Of a stretch of DNA of 64,000 nt, positions 26,138-34,976 are shown piece by piece. Numbering within the stretch: the first letter of the stretch is position 1; every line of letters begins with the position of its first letter. The notes beneath the pieces are model-generated. The model saw nothing but the letters and a program-made list of their open reading frames with translations, ran no database searches and was not told the DNA's origin. The stretch comes from Pseudomonas putida. GTDB lineage: Bacteria; Pseudomonadota; Gammaproteobacteria; Pseudomonadales; Pseudomonadaceae. The DNA lies in the NCBI RefSeq assembly GCF_001941965.1, contig NZ_MKZO01000025.1:186001-250000 (forward strand), written 5' to 3'. The translations under genes and the position numbers were made by a program.

Positions 26138-27069
26138 CCGAGCGCCGTATCGAGGAACATCATCACCGCGAAACCGCCCATCAAGCCGAGGGTTGCCGAG
26201 GTCTGGTGGCCGTTGCGGTGGGTTTCCGGAATCACTTCGTGGGACACGACGAAGATCATCGCCCCCGCCGCGAGGCCCATGCTGATCGGGTAGGCGAGGG
26301 CGAACCCGCTGGAAATGCCCAGGCCGATCACCGCGCCGATGGGCTCCATCACCCCTGAACCGATCGCCACCAGCGCCGCTTTCAGGCTCGACAGCCCGGT
26401 GGCACGCAGGGCCAGGGCCACGGCCAGGCCTTCGGGGATGTCCTGGATGGCGATGGCGCTGGTCAGCGGCAGGCCGACATTCAGGTCGCCCGTGGTAAAG
26501 CTCACGCCAATCGCCATGCCTTCCGGCAGGTTGTGCAGGGTGATCGCCAGCACGAACAGCCAGACTCGGTTGATCCTTTCCGCCTCGGGGCCGCAGGGGC
26601 CGGTGCTTTCGTGCTCGTGCGGAGTGAAGCGGTCCAGGCCGAGCATCAGCAGCACCCCCAGGCCCATGCCGACCACTACCGTCAGGGCGGCGAACGGGCC
26701 GTTGCCGGTGATCTCGCGGGCCGCGTCCAACCCCGGCAGGATCAGCGAGAACGAGCTGGCGGCGAGCATCATTCCGGCGGCGAAGCCAAGCATCACATCC
26801 TGGGTGCGGGAGCTGACCTCGCGCAGCACCACGGCCAGGATCGCGCCCAGCGCGGTGGCGGAAAACCCGGCCAAACCGCCGAGCATGGCCATGTGCAGGT
26901 TTTCCTGATGGTCGCCATGGATCGCATTCCAGGCACTGGCGCCCATCAACCACAACACTGCCAGCAGGCTCAGGCCCAGGCCGGCACTTAGCCAGGGCGT
27001 GGCTTGCACCTGTTGCAGCCACGCGCTGTACATCGAGGCAGGGGCGCTGGGGTTCTGGGATGGTGGCAT
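26134..27069 (-). CDS. ZIP-family metal cation transporter
   Basis: 311 residues with about eight membrane helices. Signature metal-binding helices are visible: FVLAITLHNLPEGMAIGVSF (helix 4, HNxPEG) and AIAIQDIPEGLAVALAL (helix 5, here QDIPEG instead of HEIPE, as in the GufA branch). The His-containing loop DRFTPHEHEST may bind metal. Likely moves Zn2+ or another divalent cation. GGAGAG precedes the ATG at 27069; a longer frame to 27159 lacks support. It is divergent from a small PLDc_N gene 125 nt away. Confidence 0.88.
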   Translation of the reverse strand: MPPSQNPSAPASMYSAWLQQVQATPWLSAGLGLSLLAVLWLMGASAWNAIHGDHQENLHMAMLGGLAGFSATALGAILAVVLREVSSRTQDVMLGFAAGMMLAASSFSLILPGLDAAREITGNGPFAALTVVVGMGLGVLLMLGLDRFTPHEHESTGPCGPEAERINRVWLFVLAITLHNLPEGMAIGVSFTTGDLNVGLPLTSAIAIQDIPEGLAVALALRATGLSSLKAALVAIGSGVMEPIGAVIGLGISSGFALAYPISMGLAAGAMIFVVSHEVIPETHRNGHQTSATLGLMGGFAVMMFLDTALG

Positions 27070-27194
27070 GAAGACTCTCCGGCAAGACTTATGTAAGCGA
27101 GTGTAACGAAGCGATCGGAACGCCAACGATGCAAGGGCGTCTATAAGGCCGATAGCCATCTATTCTTTGGGTAGCGTTTACTGGGAGTTTCAAC

Positions 27195-27386
27195 ATGGGT
27201 TCGATGTTCAATGGCCTGGCCGGCCTGATTATCCTGGCCCTGGATATCTGGGCGATCCTCAACGTGGTCAAGAGCAGCGCCGGCGGCGGCGCCAAGGTCT
27301 TGTGGATCCTCCTGATCATCCTCCTGCCGGTCCTCGGTCTGATCATCTGGGCCATCGCCGGGCCGCGGGGCAACGTGCGGATCTAG
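27195..27386 (+). CDS. Small PLDc_N-domain membrane protein
   Basis: 63 residues with two membrane helices (about 7-25 and 35-54) separated by KSSAGGGAKV, ending AIAGPRGNVRI. This is the stand-alone phospholipase D nuclease N-terminal domain, found in many small membrane proteins of unknown role. TGGGAG precedes the ATG. A stem-loop TAGCCGGG/CCCGGCTA at 27422-27440 follows the gene, without a T-run. Confidence 0.85.
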   Translation: MGSMFNGLAGLIILALDIWAILNVVKSSAGGGAKVLWILLIILLPVLGLIIWAIAGPRGNVRI

Positions 27387-27421
27387 GTCGGCAACAGGCC
27401 GATTCACACGCGGATTTGTGT

Positions 27422-27440
27422 TAGCCGGGCAACCCGGCTA
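27422..27440 (+). terminator. Possible terminator-like stem-loop after PLDc_N gene
   Basis: Perfect 8-bp stem TAGCCGGG/CCCGGCTA with a CAA loop, 35 nt after the stop codon. There is no downstream T-tract, so it may instead protect the 3' end. Confidence 0.4.
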
Positions 27441-27613
27441 GCCTGATCCGCGTTCACGCCGCTTCAACGAAATTTTCACAATCGATTGAAGACAATCGCG
27501 CGCGTTTTTACCCATTCGTCCAATCGCTGACCCTCCGGAACCTCTTCCCCGGAGCGGCGCCGTTTTGCGTCGATGTGCTTTCTATAACCAGAATCCCAGG
27601 GATCCTCCACTTC

Positions 27614-29674
27614 ATGGCTAAAACGGACGCCTCGCGCCTGCAACCGACGGTCAAATCACACCTGCTCTACACCCTCCTGTGCGGCCTGGTGATCATGCTG
27701 ATGCTGAGCGCCGTGCGGTTCGCGCTGCTGGTCTACAACAGCGACATGATCGGCGACACCCCGTACTCGACCGTTGCCGAAGGCTTCTTCAACGGCCTGC
27801 GCTTCGACCTGCGCGTGGTGGTGTACCTGAGCATCCCGCTGCTGCTGGCCATCCTCAGCGCCCGGGCCATGGCGGCCCGCGGCCTGTTCCGCCTGTGGCT
27901 GACCGTCGCCGGCAGTGCCACGCTGTTCCTCGGCCTGGTGGAGATGGACTTCTATCGCGAGTTCCACCAGCGTCTCAACGGCCTGGTGTTCCAGTACATC
28001 AAGGAAGACCCGAAGACCGTGTCCAGCATGCTCTGGTACGGCTTCCCGGTGGTTCGCTACCTGCTGGCCTGGGTCGCCGGCACGGTGATCATGAGCCTGG
28101 CGTTCAAGGCCATCGACCGCCTGACCCGTCCGCGCGGCCAGTACCAGAGCAACGTCGCCGGCGTGCGCAGCGTGGCGCCGTGGTACGTGCGTGGCGTAGT
28201 GTTCTTTATGATCCTGCTGGTGGCCGTGATCGCCGCCCGCGGTACCCTGCGCCAGGGCCCGCCGATGCGTTGGGGTGATGCCTACACCACCGATTCCAAC
28301 TTCATCAACCAGCTCGGTCTGAACGGTACCCTGACCCTGATCGACGCCGCCAAAAGCCGCTTCTCCGAAGATCGCGACAACATCTGGAAGGCCACCCTCG
28401 ATCCGCAAGTGGCCCAGCAGACCGTGCGCGACATGCTGCTGACCCCACACGACAAGCTGGTGGATGCCGACAGTGCAGCGGTTCGACGTGATTTCACCCC
28501 GCCGGCGGAAAACACCCTGCCGATCAAGAACGTGGTGGTGATCCTGATGGAAAGCTTCGCTGGCCACTCAGTCGGCGCGCTTGGCGCCGAGGGCAATATC
28601 ACCCCGTATTTCGACAAGCTGGCCGAGGAAGGCCTGTTGTTCGACCGCTTCTTCTCCAACGGCACCCATACCCACCAGGGCATGTTCGCCACCATGGCCT
28701 GCTTCCCCAACCTGCCGGGCTTCGAATACCTGATGCAGACCCCGGAAGGTGGTCACAAGCTGTCCGGCCTGCCGGCGCTGCTCAGTGCCCGCGACTATGA
28801 CGACGTCTACGTCTACAACGGTGATTTCGCCTGGGATAACCAGTCCGGCTTCTTCGGCAACCAGGGCATGACCACCTTCATCGGCCGCAACGACTACGTC
28901 AACCCGGTGTTCTCCGACCCGACCTGGGGCGTGTCCGACCAGGACATGTTCGACCGCGGTGCCCAGGAGCTGGCCCACAACTACGGCAAGAAGCCGTTCT
29001 ATGCCCTGTTGCAGACCCTGTCCAACCACACGCCATATGCGCTGCCGAAGAACCTGCCGGTCGAGCCGGTCACTGGCCAGGGCCGTCTGGACGAGCACCT
29101 GACGGCCATGCGCTATTCCGACTGGGCCCTGGGCCAGTTCTTCGAGAAAGCGCGCAAGGAGCCGTACTTCAAGGAAACCCTGTTCGTCATCGTCGGCGAC
29201 CACGGCTTTGGCAACACCCAGCAGGTCACCGAAATGGACCTGGGGCGCTTCAACGTGCCGCTGCTGCTGATCGCGCCGGGCATCCAGGAGAAGTTCGGCA
29301 AGCGCAACCATACCGTCGGTACGCAGATCGACATCGTGCCGACCATCATGGGTCGTCTCGGTGGCGAAACCCGTCATCAGTGCTGGGGCCGCGACCTGCT
29401 CAACCTGCCGGAAGGCGACCAGGGCATCGGTATGGTCAAGCCATCCGGCAGCGAGCAGAACGTGTTCCTGATCCAGGGCGACCGCATTCTCATGGAGTCC
29501 AAGGATTCGGCCCCGATGATGTGGCGCTACCAGCTCGGTCGCAAGTTCAGCGCCGAGCGCATCGACGATGCCGACAAGGCCATCATGGCGCAGAAGCTCG
29601 AAGCCTTTATCCAGACTGCGACCAAGAGCTTGCTGGATAACACGGCCGGCGTGGTGCATGGCATTCCGGACTGA
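27614..29674 (+). CDS. LtaS-type phosphoglycerol transferase / sulfatase-fold membrane protein
   Basis: 686 residues. Five N-terminal membrane helices (to about residue 205) followed by a large periplasmic sulfatase-fold domain. LtaS-like active-site features are visible: Glu in VVVILMESFAGHS, Thr in SNGTHTHQGMFATMACFP, and Asp-His in LFVIVGDHGFGN. In Gram-negatives such proteins usually modify periplasmic glucans or lipid head groups with phosphoglycerol or phosphoethanolamine; the substrate here is not predictable. ATG 27614 opens a normal cytoplasmic tail (MAKTDASRL); an in-frame ATG at 27575 is possible. Ends at a strong terminator. Confidence 0.9.
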   Translation: MAKTDASRLQPTVKSHLLYTLLCGLVIMLMLSAVRFALLVYNSDMIGDTPYSTVAEGFFNGLRFDLRVVVYLSIPLLLAILSARAMAARGLFRLWLTVAGSATLFLGLVEMDFYREFHQRLNGLVFQYIKEDPKTVSSMLWYGFPVVRYLLAWVAGTVIMSLAFKAIDRLTRPRGQYQSNVAGVRSVAPWYVRGVVFFMILLVAVIAARGTLRQGPPMRWGDAYTTDSNFINQLGLNGTLTLIDAAKSRFSEDRDNIWKATLDPQVAQQTVRDMLLTPHDKLVDADSAAVRRDFTPPAENTLPIKNVVVILMESFAGHSVGALGAEGNITPYFDKLAEEGLLFDRFFSNGTHTHQGMFATMACFPNLPGFEYLMQTPEGGHKLSGLPALLSARDYDDVYVYNGDFAWDNQSGFFGNQGMTTFIGRNDYVNPVFSDPTWGVSDQDMFDRGAQELAHNYGKKPFYALLQTLSNHTPYALPKNLPVEPVTGQGRLDEHLTAMRYSDWALGQFFEKARKEPYFKETLFVIVGDHGFGNTQQVTEMDLGRFNVPLLLIAPGIQEKFGKRNHTVGTQIDIVPTIMGRLGGETRHQCWGRDLLNLPEGDQGIGMVKPSGSEQNVFLIQGDRILMESKDSAPMMWRYQLGRKFSAERIDDADKAIMAQKLEAFIQTATKSLLDNTAGVVHGIPD

Positions 29675-29702
29675 TTGACCGCTGTCCGCGCTGAAAACCC
29701 AG

Positions 29703-29732
29703 GACCCCGGCATTGCCGGGGTCTTGTTTTTT
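29703..29732 (+). terminator. Intrinsic terminator of the LtaS-type gene
   Basis: Perfect 9-bp stem GACCCCGGC/GCCGGGGTC with an ATT loop, followed by TTGTTTTTT. Confidence 0.92.
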
Positions 29733-29751
29733 GGCGGCAAGCTTCAAGCTG

Positions 29752-29805
29752 CAAGTCATAAGAAAAAAGCGATAGCGCTGCCGTCGAGCTTTTTCTTATG
29801 ACTTG
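29752..29805. repeat. Palindromic dispersed repeat (AAGCTTCAAG type)
   Basis: Perfect 16-bp inverted arms at 29752-29767 (CAAGTCATAAGAAAAA) and 29790-29805. The outer flanks GCTTCAAGCTG and CTTGAGGCTTATGGCTTGAGG are of the same type as the repeats after pyrF and efp. Lies just after the terminator of the preceding gene. Confidence 0.75.
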
Positions 29806-29914
29806 AGGCTTATGGCTTGAGGCAGGATCAAAAAACCGGAACAACGCCCCCCGCCCAAGGTCAACGGAAGGTAGGCCGGAAATACCTTGTACTTCCCTTC
29901 GAGGACAACGCCAG

Positions 29915-30151
29915 ATGAAAGAGTGGGAAATCACCTTTGTGGACCAGAAGGGCGAACGCACCTCGCTGCTGCTCGCTTGCGAACACCGCCCGAGCATCGA
30001 AGACGCTGCGCGGCGGGTGAGGGGCCACCTCTTCCCGATCATGGACGAACTCGACCTCAATGACTTCCAGGACCGCGCCGCCTGTCCGACCGCCAAGTGG
30101 CTTAAAGAGCAGAACGGCGTGGAAATCACCGGCATCGCCGAAAGGCCCTGA
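29915..30151 (+). CDS. Small soluble protein of unknown function
   Basis: 78 residues (MKEWEITFVDQKGERTSLLL ... CPTAKWLKEQNGVEITGI). Compact alpha/beta appearance with no membrane helix or signal. Not recognised. GAGGACAACG before the ATG is a usable ribosome site, and codon use is typical of the genome. The RraB-like gene follows 179 nt later on the same strand. Confidence 0.65.
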   Translation: MKEWEITFVDQKGERTSLLLACEHRPSIEDAARRVRGHLFPIMDELDLNDFQDRAACPTAKWLKEQNGVEITGIAERP

Positions 30152-30330
30152 ATCGTCACAGCTGGCGATCTGCCCAGCCTGACGCTACGCTGCAAACACG
30201 GTCGTCGTTTTTTCCGGCGACGGCCGTTGCCGTCGTTACATCCGCTCGAGACCCCCACCCGACACGGGTGCATTGGGGGTGGCGTTACAGCGCCGAAAGT
30301 CTATCCATCGTGATTGAGGAGGACGATTCA

Positions 30331-30660
30331 ATGAGCAACCTGTACGAAGACATCAGCAGCATCGTGCTGCGCCGCATGAAAGAGGGCGGTTTCGACTTCA
30401 CCCAAATCCATCCCATCGAGTTTTACGCGGTATTCCCGGACGAGGAACGGGCGCGCAGGGCTGCAGGCAAGTTTCGTGGCGAGTCGCTGTGTGCCTCGGT
30501 GCATGAAAGCGACGAAGGCTGGCAGCTGGAATTGCAAAAGATCATGTACGCCACCCATGGCGGGATCGACGAGTTCGAGCATGACTTCGAGGCTGTGGTC
30601 AGGCCCTTGGGTGGCGAAGCCCAGGGCTGGGGCGTCAAGCAAGAGCGTGTGCTGACCTGA
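30331..30660 (+). CDS. RraB-like (ribonuclease E inhibitor B domain) protein
   Basis: 109 residues. Contains the RraB-type core: FTQIHPIEFYAVFPDEERARRAA, then LCASVHESDEGWQLELQKIM and the acidic GIDEFEHDFEAVVRPLGG followed by GWGVKQ. RraB binds RNase E and changes its RNA targets in E. coli; many species have several RraB-domain proteins whose targets are not known. The start at 30331 has GAGGAGGA nearby; the longer frame from 30268 has no ribosome site. Confidence 0.85.
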   Translation: MSNLYEDISSIVLRRMKEGGFDFTQIHPIEFYAVFPDEERARRAAGKFRGESLCASVHESDEGWQLELQKIMYATHGGIDEFEHDFEAVVRPLGGEAQGWGVKQERVLT

Positions 30661-30864
30661 AACCCCTGCCGGGGCGGCGCCTGGCGCGGCCCCGGTTTCA
30701 CCCGCGCTTCGCAATGAAGCGTGCGCCCCACAAGCGTGGCGATAGCTGCACAAGTCTGGTGCGGCATCTTTTTCGACTCTTCGCAACTGCTTGATTCATA
30801 AGCCTTATTGTCGCTGGCACGGGCTTTGCGATACTCCTTGGGCACGGGTGACAAGGAGTTCGGC

Positions 30865-32274
30865 ATGATTCGCAGTTTCTATGATGAGATGTACGCCGCC
30901 GACGGTCAGCTCCGTCCGCATTACCGGGAATTCGCCCGCTGGCTGGGGCAAACGCCGCCGGAACTGCTGGCCCAGCGGCGCCGCGAGGCCGACCTGCTGT
31001 TCCATCGCGCCGGCATCACCTTCACGCTCTACGGCGACGAGCAGGGCACCGAGCGCCTGATCCCCTTCGACACCATTCCCCGGGCCATCCCGGCAAGCGA
31101 ATGGCGGGTGGTGGAGCGCGGCTGTATCCAGCGGGTCAAGGCGCTGAACCTGTTCCTCGCCGACCTGTACCACGAGCAGCGCATCCTGCGTGCCGGGATC
31201 ATTCCCGCCGAACAGGTCCTGGCCAATGACCAGTACCAGTTGGCCATGCAGGGCCTGAGCCTGCACCGCGACCTCTACGCGCATATTTCCGGGGTCGATC
31301 TGGTGCGCGATGGCGATGGCAGCTACTACGTCCTCGAAGACAACCTGCGCACCCCCAGCGGGGTCAGCTACATGCTCGAGGACCGCAAGATGATGATGCG
31401 GCTGTTTCCCGAGCTGTTCGCCGCCCAGCGCATCGCGCCCATCGATCATTATCCCAACCTGCTTCTGGAAACCCTGAAAAGCTCCAGTCCGCTGGATAAC
31501 CCCAGCGTCGTGGTGCTGACTCCGGGGCGCTTCAACAGCGCCTTCTTCGAACATGCGTTCCTGGCCCGGGAGATGGGTGTGGAACTGGTGGAGGGCGCCG
31601 ACCTGTTCGTCCGCGACGAGCGGGTGTTCATGCGTACCACGGGCGGTCCGAAACCGGTGGATGTGATCTACCGCCGGCTCGACGATGCCTACCTCGACCC
31701 CCTGGCCTTCAACCCGGAATCCATGCTCGGCGTGCCCGGCCTGCTGTCTGCCTATCGCTGCGGCAACGTGGTGCTGGCCAATGCCATCGGCACCGGGGTG
31801 GCCGACGACAAGTCGGTCTACCCCTATGTCACCGAGATGATCCGTTTCTACCTCGACGAGGAGCCGATCCTGAAGAACGTGCCCACCTGGCAATGCCGCA
31901 ACCCTGCCGAGCTGTCCCACGTACTGGCCAACCTGCCGGAGCTGGTGGTCAAGGAAACCCAGGGGTCCGGCGGCTACGGCATGCTGGTCGGGCCGGCCTC
32001 GACCCAGGCCGAGATCGCCGCCTTCGCCGAACGCATCAAGGCCCGCCCGGCGGCCTATATCGCCCAGCCGACCCTGTCGCTGTCGACCTGCCCGACCTTC
32101 GTCGAGAACGGCATCGCGCCGCGGCATATCGACCTGCGGCCGTTCGTCCTGTCCGGACGCGAGACCCGCGTGGTCCCCGGCGGCCTGACCCGGGTGGCGC
32201 TGCGCGAAGGCTCGCTGGTGGTGAACTCGTCCCAGGGCGGCGGCACCAAGGACACCTGGGTGGTGGAGGACTGA
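30865..32274 (+). CDS. Circularly permuted type 2 ATP-grasp protein
   Basis: 469 residues. Matches the DUF404/DUF407 ATP-grasp group: FYDEMYAADGQLRPHY, then DLVRDGDGSYYVLEDNLRTPSGVSYMLEDR (ATP/Mg site), VDVIYRRLDDAYLDP, VVKETQGSGGYGMLVG and RHIDLRPFVLSG. Members probably form an amide bond, but the substrate is not established. AAGGAG sets ATG 30865. It is followed after 3 nt by an alpha-E gene and then by a transglutaminase-like gene. This three-gene unit is widespread and is thought to act in peptide or amide synthesis and processing. Confidence 0.9.
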   Translation: MIRSFYDEMYAADGQLRPHYREFARWLGQTPPELLAQRRREADLLFHRAGITFTLYGDEQGTERLIPFDTIPRAIPASEWRVVERGCIQRVKALNLFLADLYHEQRILRAGIIPAEQVLANDQYQLAMQGLSLHRDLYAHISGVDLVRDGDGSYYVLEDNLRTPSGVSYMLEDRKMMMRLFPELFAAQRIAPIDHYPNLLLETLKSSSPLDNPSVVVLTPGRFNSAFFEHAFLAREMGVELVEGADLFVRDERVFMRTTGGPKPVDVIYRRLDDAYLDPLAFNPESMLGVPGLLSAYRCGNVVLANAIGTGVADDKSVYPYVTEMIRFYLDEEPILKNVPTWQCRNPAELSHVLANLPELVVKETQGSGGYGMLVGPASTQAEIAAFAERIKARPAAYIAQPTLSLSTCPTFVENGIAPRHIDLRPFVLSGRETRVVPGGLTRVALREGSLVVNSSQGGGTKDTWVVED

Positions 32275-32277
32275 ACC

Positions 32278-33228
32278 ATGCTCAGCAGAACCGCTTCCGA
32301 CCTGTACTGGATGTCACGTTACCTGGAGCGCGCGGAAAACCTCGCGCGCATGCTCGATGTCAGCTATTCGCTGTCGCTGATGCCCCAGGATGGCAGTGGC
32401 GATGGCCTCGATGAAATGACCCTGGCCCTGCGCATCACCGGTACGCTCGACGACTATCTGGAGCGCCACGGTGAGTTGCACGCCGAGCGCCTGCTGCACT
32501 TCTTCGCCCTCGATCCGGAAAACCCGGCGAGCATCTACAGTTGCCTCGGTGCGGCGCGGGCCTGTGCCCACGCCGTGCGCGGCAAGATCACCGCCGACAT
32601 GTGGGAGAACATCAACGCCACCTGGCTGGAGATTCGCGGCATCGCCGAGCAGGGCCTGGGCCGTTATGGCATGAGCCGCTTCAGCGAGTGGATCAAGGAG
32701 CGCTCGCACCTGTTCCGTGGCGCCACCTACGGCACCATCATGCGCAACGATGCTTTCCGCTTCATTCGCCTCGGGACCTTCATCGAGCGCGCCGACAACA
32801 CCTTGCGCCTGCTGGACGCCCGCTACGAGATGTTCGGCGAGGCGGCGGAGAGTGTCAGCGACAGCTCCGCCCGGGGTTACTACCAATGGAGCGCCTTGCT
32901 CCGCGCCCTGTCCTCGTTCGAGGCCTATACCGAGATCTACCGCGACGCCCCCACGGCGCGCCATGTAGCCGAACTCCTGCTCCTGCGTGCCGATGTGCCC
33001 CGTTCGTTGCGCGCCTGCACCGAAGAAATCGACCAGATCCTCGCCAGCCTGCAGGGCAGCAACGGCCGTCCGGCCCAGCGCCTGGCGGCGGAGGTGGATG
33101 CCCGCCTGCGCTACACCGGCATCGACGAAGTGCTCTCGCAAGGCCTGCATCCCTGGTTGAACCACTACATTCCGCTGGTGCGCGAACTGGGCAACGCCAT
33201 CCACAGTGCCTACCTGGAGGTCGTATGA
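32278..33228 (+). CDS. Alpha-E domain protein (DUF403)
   Basis: 316 residues, almost entirely alpha-helical. Opens with LSRTASDLYWMSRYLERAENLARMLDVSYSL and contains FIRLGTFIERADNTLRLLDARYEM, both characteristic of the alpha-E family with conserved Glu and Arg pairs. Catalytic role unknown; it accompanies the circularly permuted ATP-grasp protein in most genomes and may be its partner. GGAGGA lies before the ATG. Its stop codon overlaps the start of the transglutaminase gene (ATGA), suggesting translational coupling. Confidence 0.9.
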   Translation: MLSRTASDLYWMSRYLERAENLARMLDVSYSLSLMPQDGSGDGLDEMTLALRITGTLDDYLERHGELHAERLLHFFALDPENPASIYSCLGAARACAHAVRGKITADMWENINATWLEIRGIAEQGLGRYGMSRFSEWIKERSHLFRGATYGTIMRNDAFRFIRLGTFIERADNTLRLLDARYEMFGEAAESVSDSSARGYYQWSALLRALSSFEAYTEIYRDAPTARHVAELLLLRADVPRSLRACTEEIDQILASLQGSNGRPAQRLAAEVDARLRYTGIDEVLSQGLHPWLNHYIPLVRELGNAIHSAYLEVV

Positions 33229-34013
33229 GACTGACAATCAGCCACGAAACCGCTTACCACTATGAAGATCAGGTGCGCACCAGCATCCAGTACCTGCGCC
33301 TGACCCCGCCGGACAACCAGCGCCAGCAGGTACTGCAATGGCAACTGGACCTGCCGCGCCCGGTCCAGGCCCGGCGCGATCCGTTCGGTAATATCCTGCA
33401 CGTCCTCAGCCTGGAAGAGCCGCATGCCGACCTGTTGATCGCTGCCCGTGGCGAGGTGGAAATCGACCCGGACCTGGAAGCCGAACAGGACAGCCAGTCA
33501 CCGCTGCCCTTTCTGCGCTCCACCCGCCTGACCGAAGCCGACGAAGCCTTGCGCGCCTTCGCCAGCCAGCACTGCGGTGAGTATCGCGATCGCGGCGCGC
33601 TGATCGGCCTGATGGGCGCGCTGCATGACCATATCGCCTATCGTCCCGGCGCCACGGCGGTGGACACCAGTGCCGCCCAGGCCTTTGCCGGTGCGGCTGG
33701 TGTCTGCCAGGATCACGCCCACGCCTTCATCGCCTGCGCCCGCAGCCTGCAGGTGCCGGCCCGCTACGTCTCGGGCTATCTGTTCGACAACGACAACCAG
33801 CACATGGCCAGCCACGCCTGGGCCGAGGCCTGGCTGGACGACGCCTGGTACAGCTTCGACGTGACCAACCAGCTCGCCGTGCCGGAGCGCCATCTGAAGC
33901 TGGCGGTGGGCCTGGACTACCTGGACGCCTGCCCGGTGCGCGGCATGCGTCGCGGCGGCGGCTACGAGCAGATGCACGCCAATGTGCTGGTGACTTCCGG
34001 GTTCAACCAGTAG
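33225..34013 (+). CDS. Transglutaminase-like cysteine protease-fold protein
   Basis: 262 residues. An N-terminal beta-rich domain (LTISHETAYHYEDQVRTSIQYLRLTP) is followed by a transglutaminase-like core with the full triad: C161 in AAGVCQDHAHAF, H197 in ASHAWAEAW, D212 in FDVTNQ. No signal peptide, so cytoplasmic. It would cleave or form amide bonds, probably on the product of the ATP-grasp partner. ATG 33225 overlaps the preceding stop, with GGAGG upstream. Confidence 0.9.
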   Translation: MRLTISHETAYHYEDQVRTSIQYLRLTPPDNQRQQVLQWQLDLPRPVQARRDPFGNILHVLSLEEPHADLLIAARGEVEIDPDLEAEQDSQSPLPFLRSTRLTEADEALRAFASQHCGEYRDRGALIGLMGALHDHIAYRPGATAVDTSAAQAFAGAAGVCQDHAHAFIACARSLQVPARYVSGYLFDNDNQHMASHAWAEAWLDDAWYSFDVTNQLAVPERHLKLAVGLDYLDACPVRGMRRGGGYEQMHANVLVTSGFNQ

Positions 34014-34016
34014 CCG

Positions 34017-34811
34017 TCAGCGCTTGTGCCGGGCCATATGGCCGAGATAGGCGAGCAGGGCGTCGAGATCGGCGTCCGGCAGCACCTCGGCGGTGAACTC
34101 CGGCATGCGCGCCTGGGGCCACTGGCGCAGGCTTTGCGGATTGCGGATATAGCGCTTGAGGAATTCCGGGCGGAAGTACTCGGTCGGGTTGTACGGCCGG
34201 TTCAGGTCCGGACCGAACTGGGCGTCACCGGCGCCATTGAGGCGATGACAGGCCAGGCAGTTTTTCTGGAACAGTTCAAAGCCGCGGGTGACCGTGGCGC
34301 TGGCATCCTTGGCCGGCAGCAGGGCGGGGAACCGCGTCGCGACCGGCTCAAGACGGCGGATGGTCGCCACCTGGTAAGGCCATTGTTCGGGGCTGATATT
34401 GCCGGCCTTTGGGTTGGTCCAGACCAGGTAGAAAGGGCCGGCCCCCGGTTTGTCCTGGCCCAGCGGCGGCCAGGGTTTTGCCGGATCTTCCACGGCGATC
34501 CAGGCGCGTGCCGGTCCCGATTTCAGTAGCGGCCCGGCAGGCATTTCCGCGGCGAAACCGTCGAGGGCCACGGCTTGCAGGTGATCATCCGGCGTGATGC
34601 CCTCGAGCAGCGCAGCAAGCGGCACGGCGCGATAATCCATGGTCTTCTTGTAGGAAACGTCCTGGTCGATGCGGATATCCCGGGCCTGCGGATGCGTGAG
34701 CAGCGCCTCGCTATCCCACTGCTTGCGGGTGCTGCCCAGTTCCAGGGTCAGTTGCGCGGCGTGCAGCGGCAGGCTCGCCAGGGCAAGCAGGAAGATGAGG
34801 CAACGGCGCAT
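34017..34811 (-). CDS. Secreted c-type cytochrome with N-terminal oxidoreductase-like region
   Basis: 264 residues. Signal peptide MRRCLIFLLALASLPLHAA, then about 130 residues resembling a small sulfite-oxidase-like/molybdopterin-binding fold (YKKTMDYRAVPLAALLEGI, then LDGFAAEMPAGPLL, WIAVEDP). C-terminal cytochrome c domain with heme motif CLACH (NCLACHRLNGAG) and a distal Met candidate in QARMPEF. Periplasmic electron carrier; its partner is unknown. It ends 3 nt from the transglutaminase gene (convergent). Confidence 0.85.
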   Translation of the reverse strand: MRRCLIFLLALASLPLHAAQLTLELGSTRKQWDSEALLTHPQARDIRIDQDVSYKKTMDYRAVPLAALLEGITPDDHLQAVALDGFAAEMPAGPLLKSGPARAWIAVEDPAKPWPPLGQDKPGAGPFYLVWTNPKAGNISPEQWPYQVATIRRLEPVATRFPALLPAKDASATVTRGFELFQKNCLACHRLNGAGDAQFGPDLNRPYNPTEYFRPEFLKRYIRNPQSLRQWPQARMPEFTAEVLPDADLDALLAYLGHMARHKR

Positions 34812-34880
34812 GGACGAGTCTCCAACCAGTGAGGGTCGGCAGCATACACCAGAGCTGAAATGACACTGGAAGGCGATCGC

Positions 34881-34976
34881 TCAACCGAACAGGCGCGTCA
34901 GGTTGGGCAGGATCAGCAGCAGTGTGGTGGCGAACAGAATAAGTCCCGCCTGACGTACCTTGTGTTGTTTGAACAT
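34881..34976 (-). CDS. 31-residue single-helix membrane peptide
   Basis: A short frame MFKQHKVRQAGLILFATTLL continuing to a final LTRLFG, 31 residues. A basic N terminus is followed by one hydrophobic helix (about 10-24) and a short tail. A Shine-Dalgarno-like AAGG lies 9-10 nt before the ATG at 34976. The composition (positive-inside, Leu/Ala/Thr-rich helix) is typical of small inner-membrane proteins. It is too short for ordinary gene callers. Function unknown; it could also be a chance frame. Confidence 0.55.
   Translation of the reverse strand: MFKQHKVRQAGLILFATTLLLILPNLTRLFG

Noticed and set aside
30805-32127. 440-codon minus-strand frame opposite the ATP-grasp gene
   Set aside because: Shadow frame; the sense protein has clear ATP-grasp motifs.
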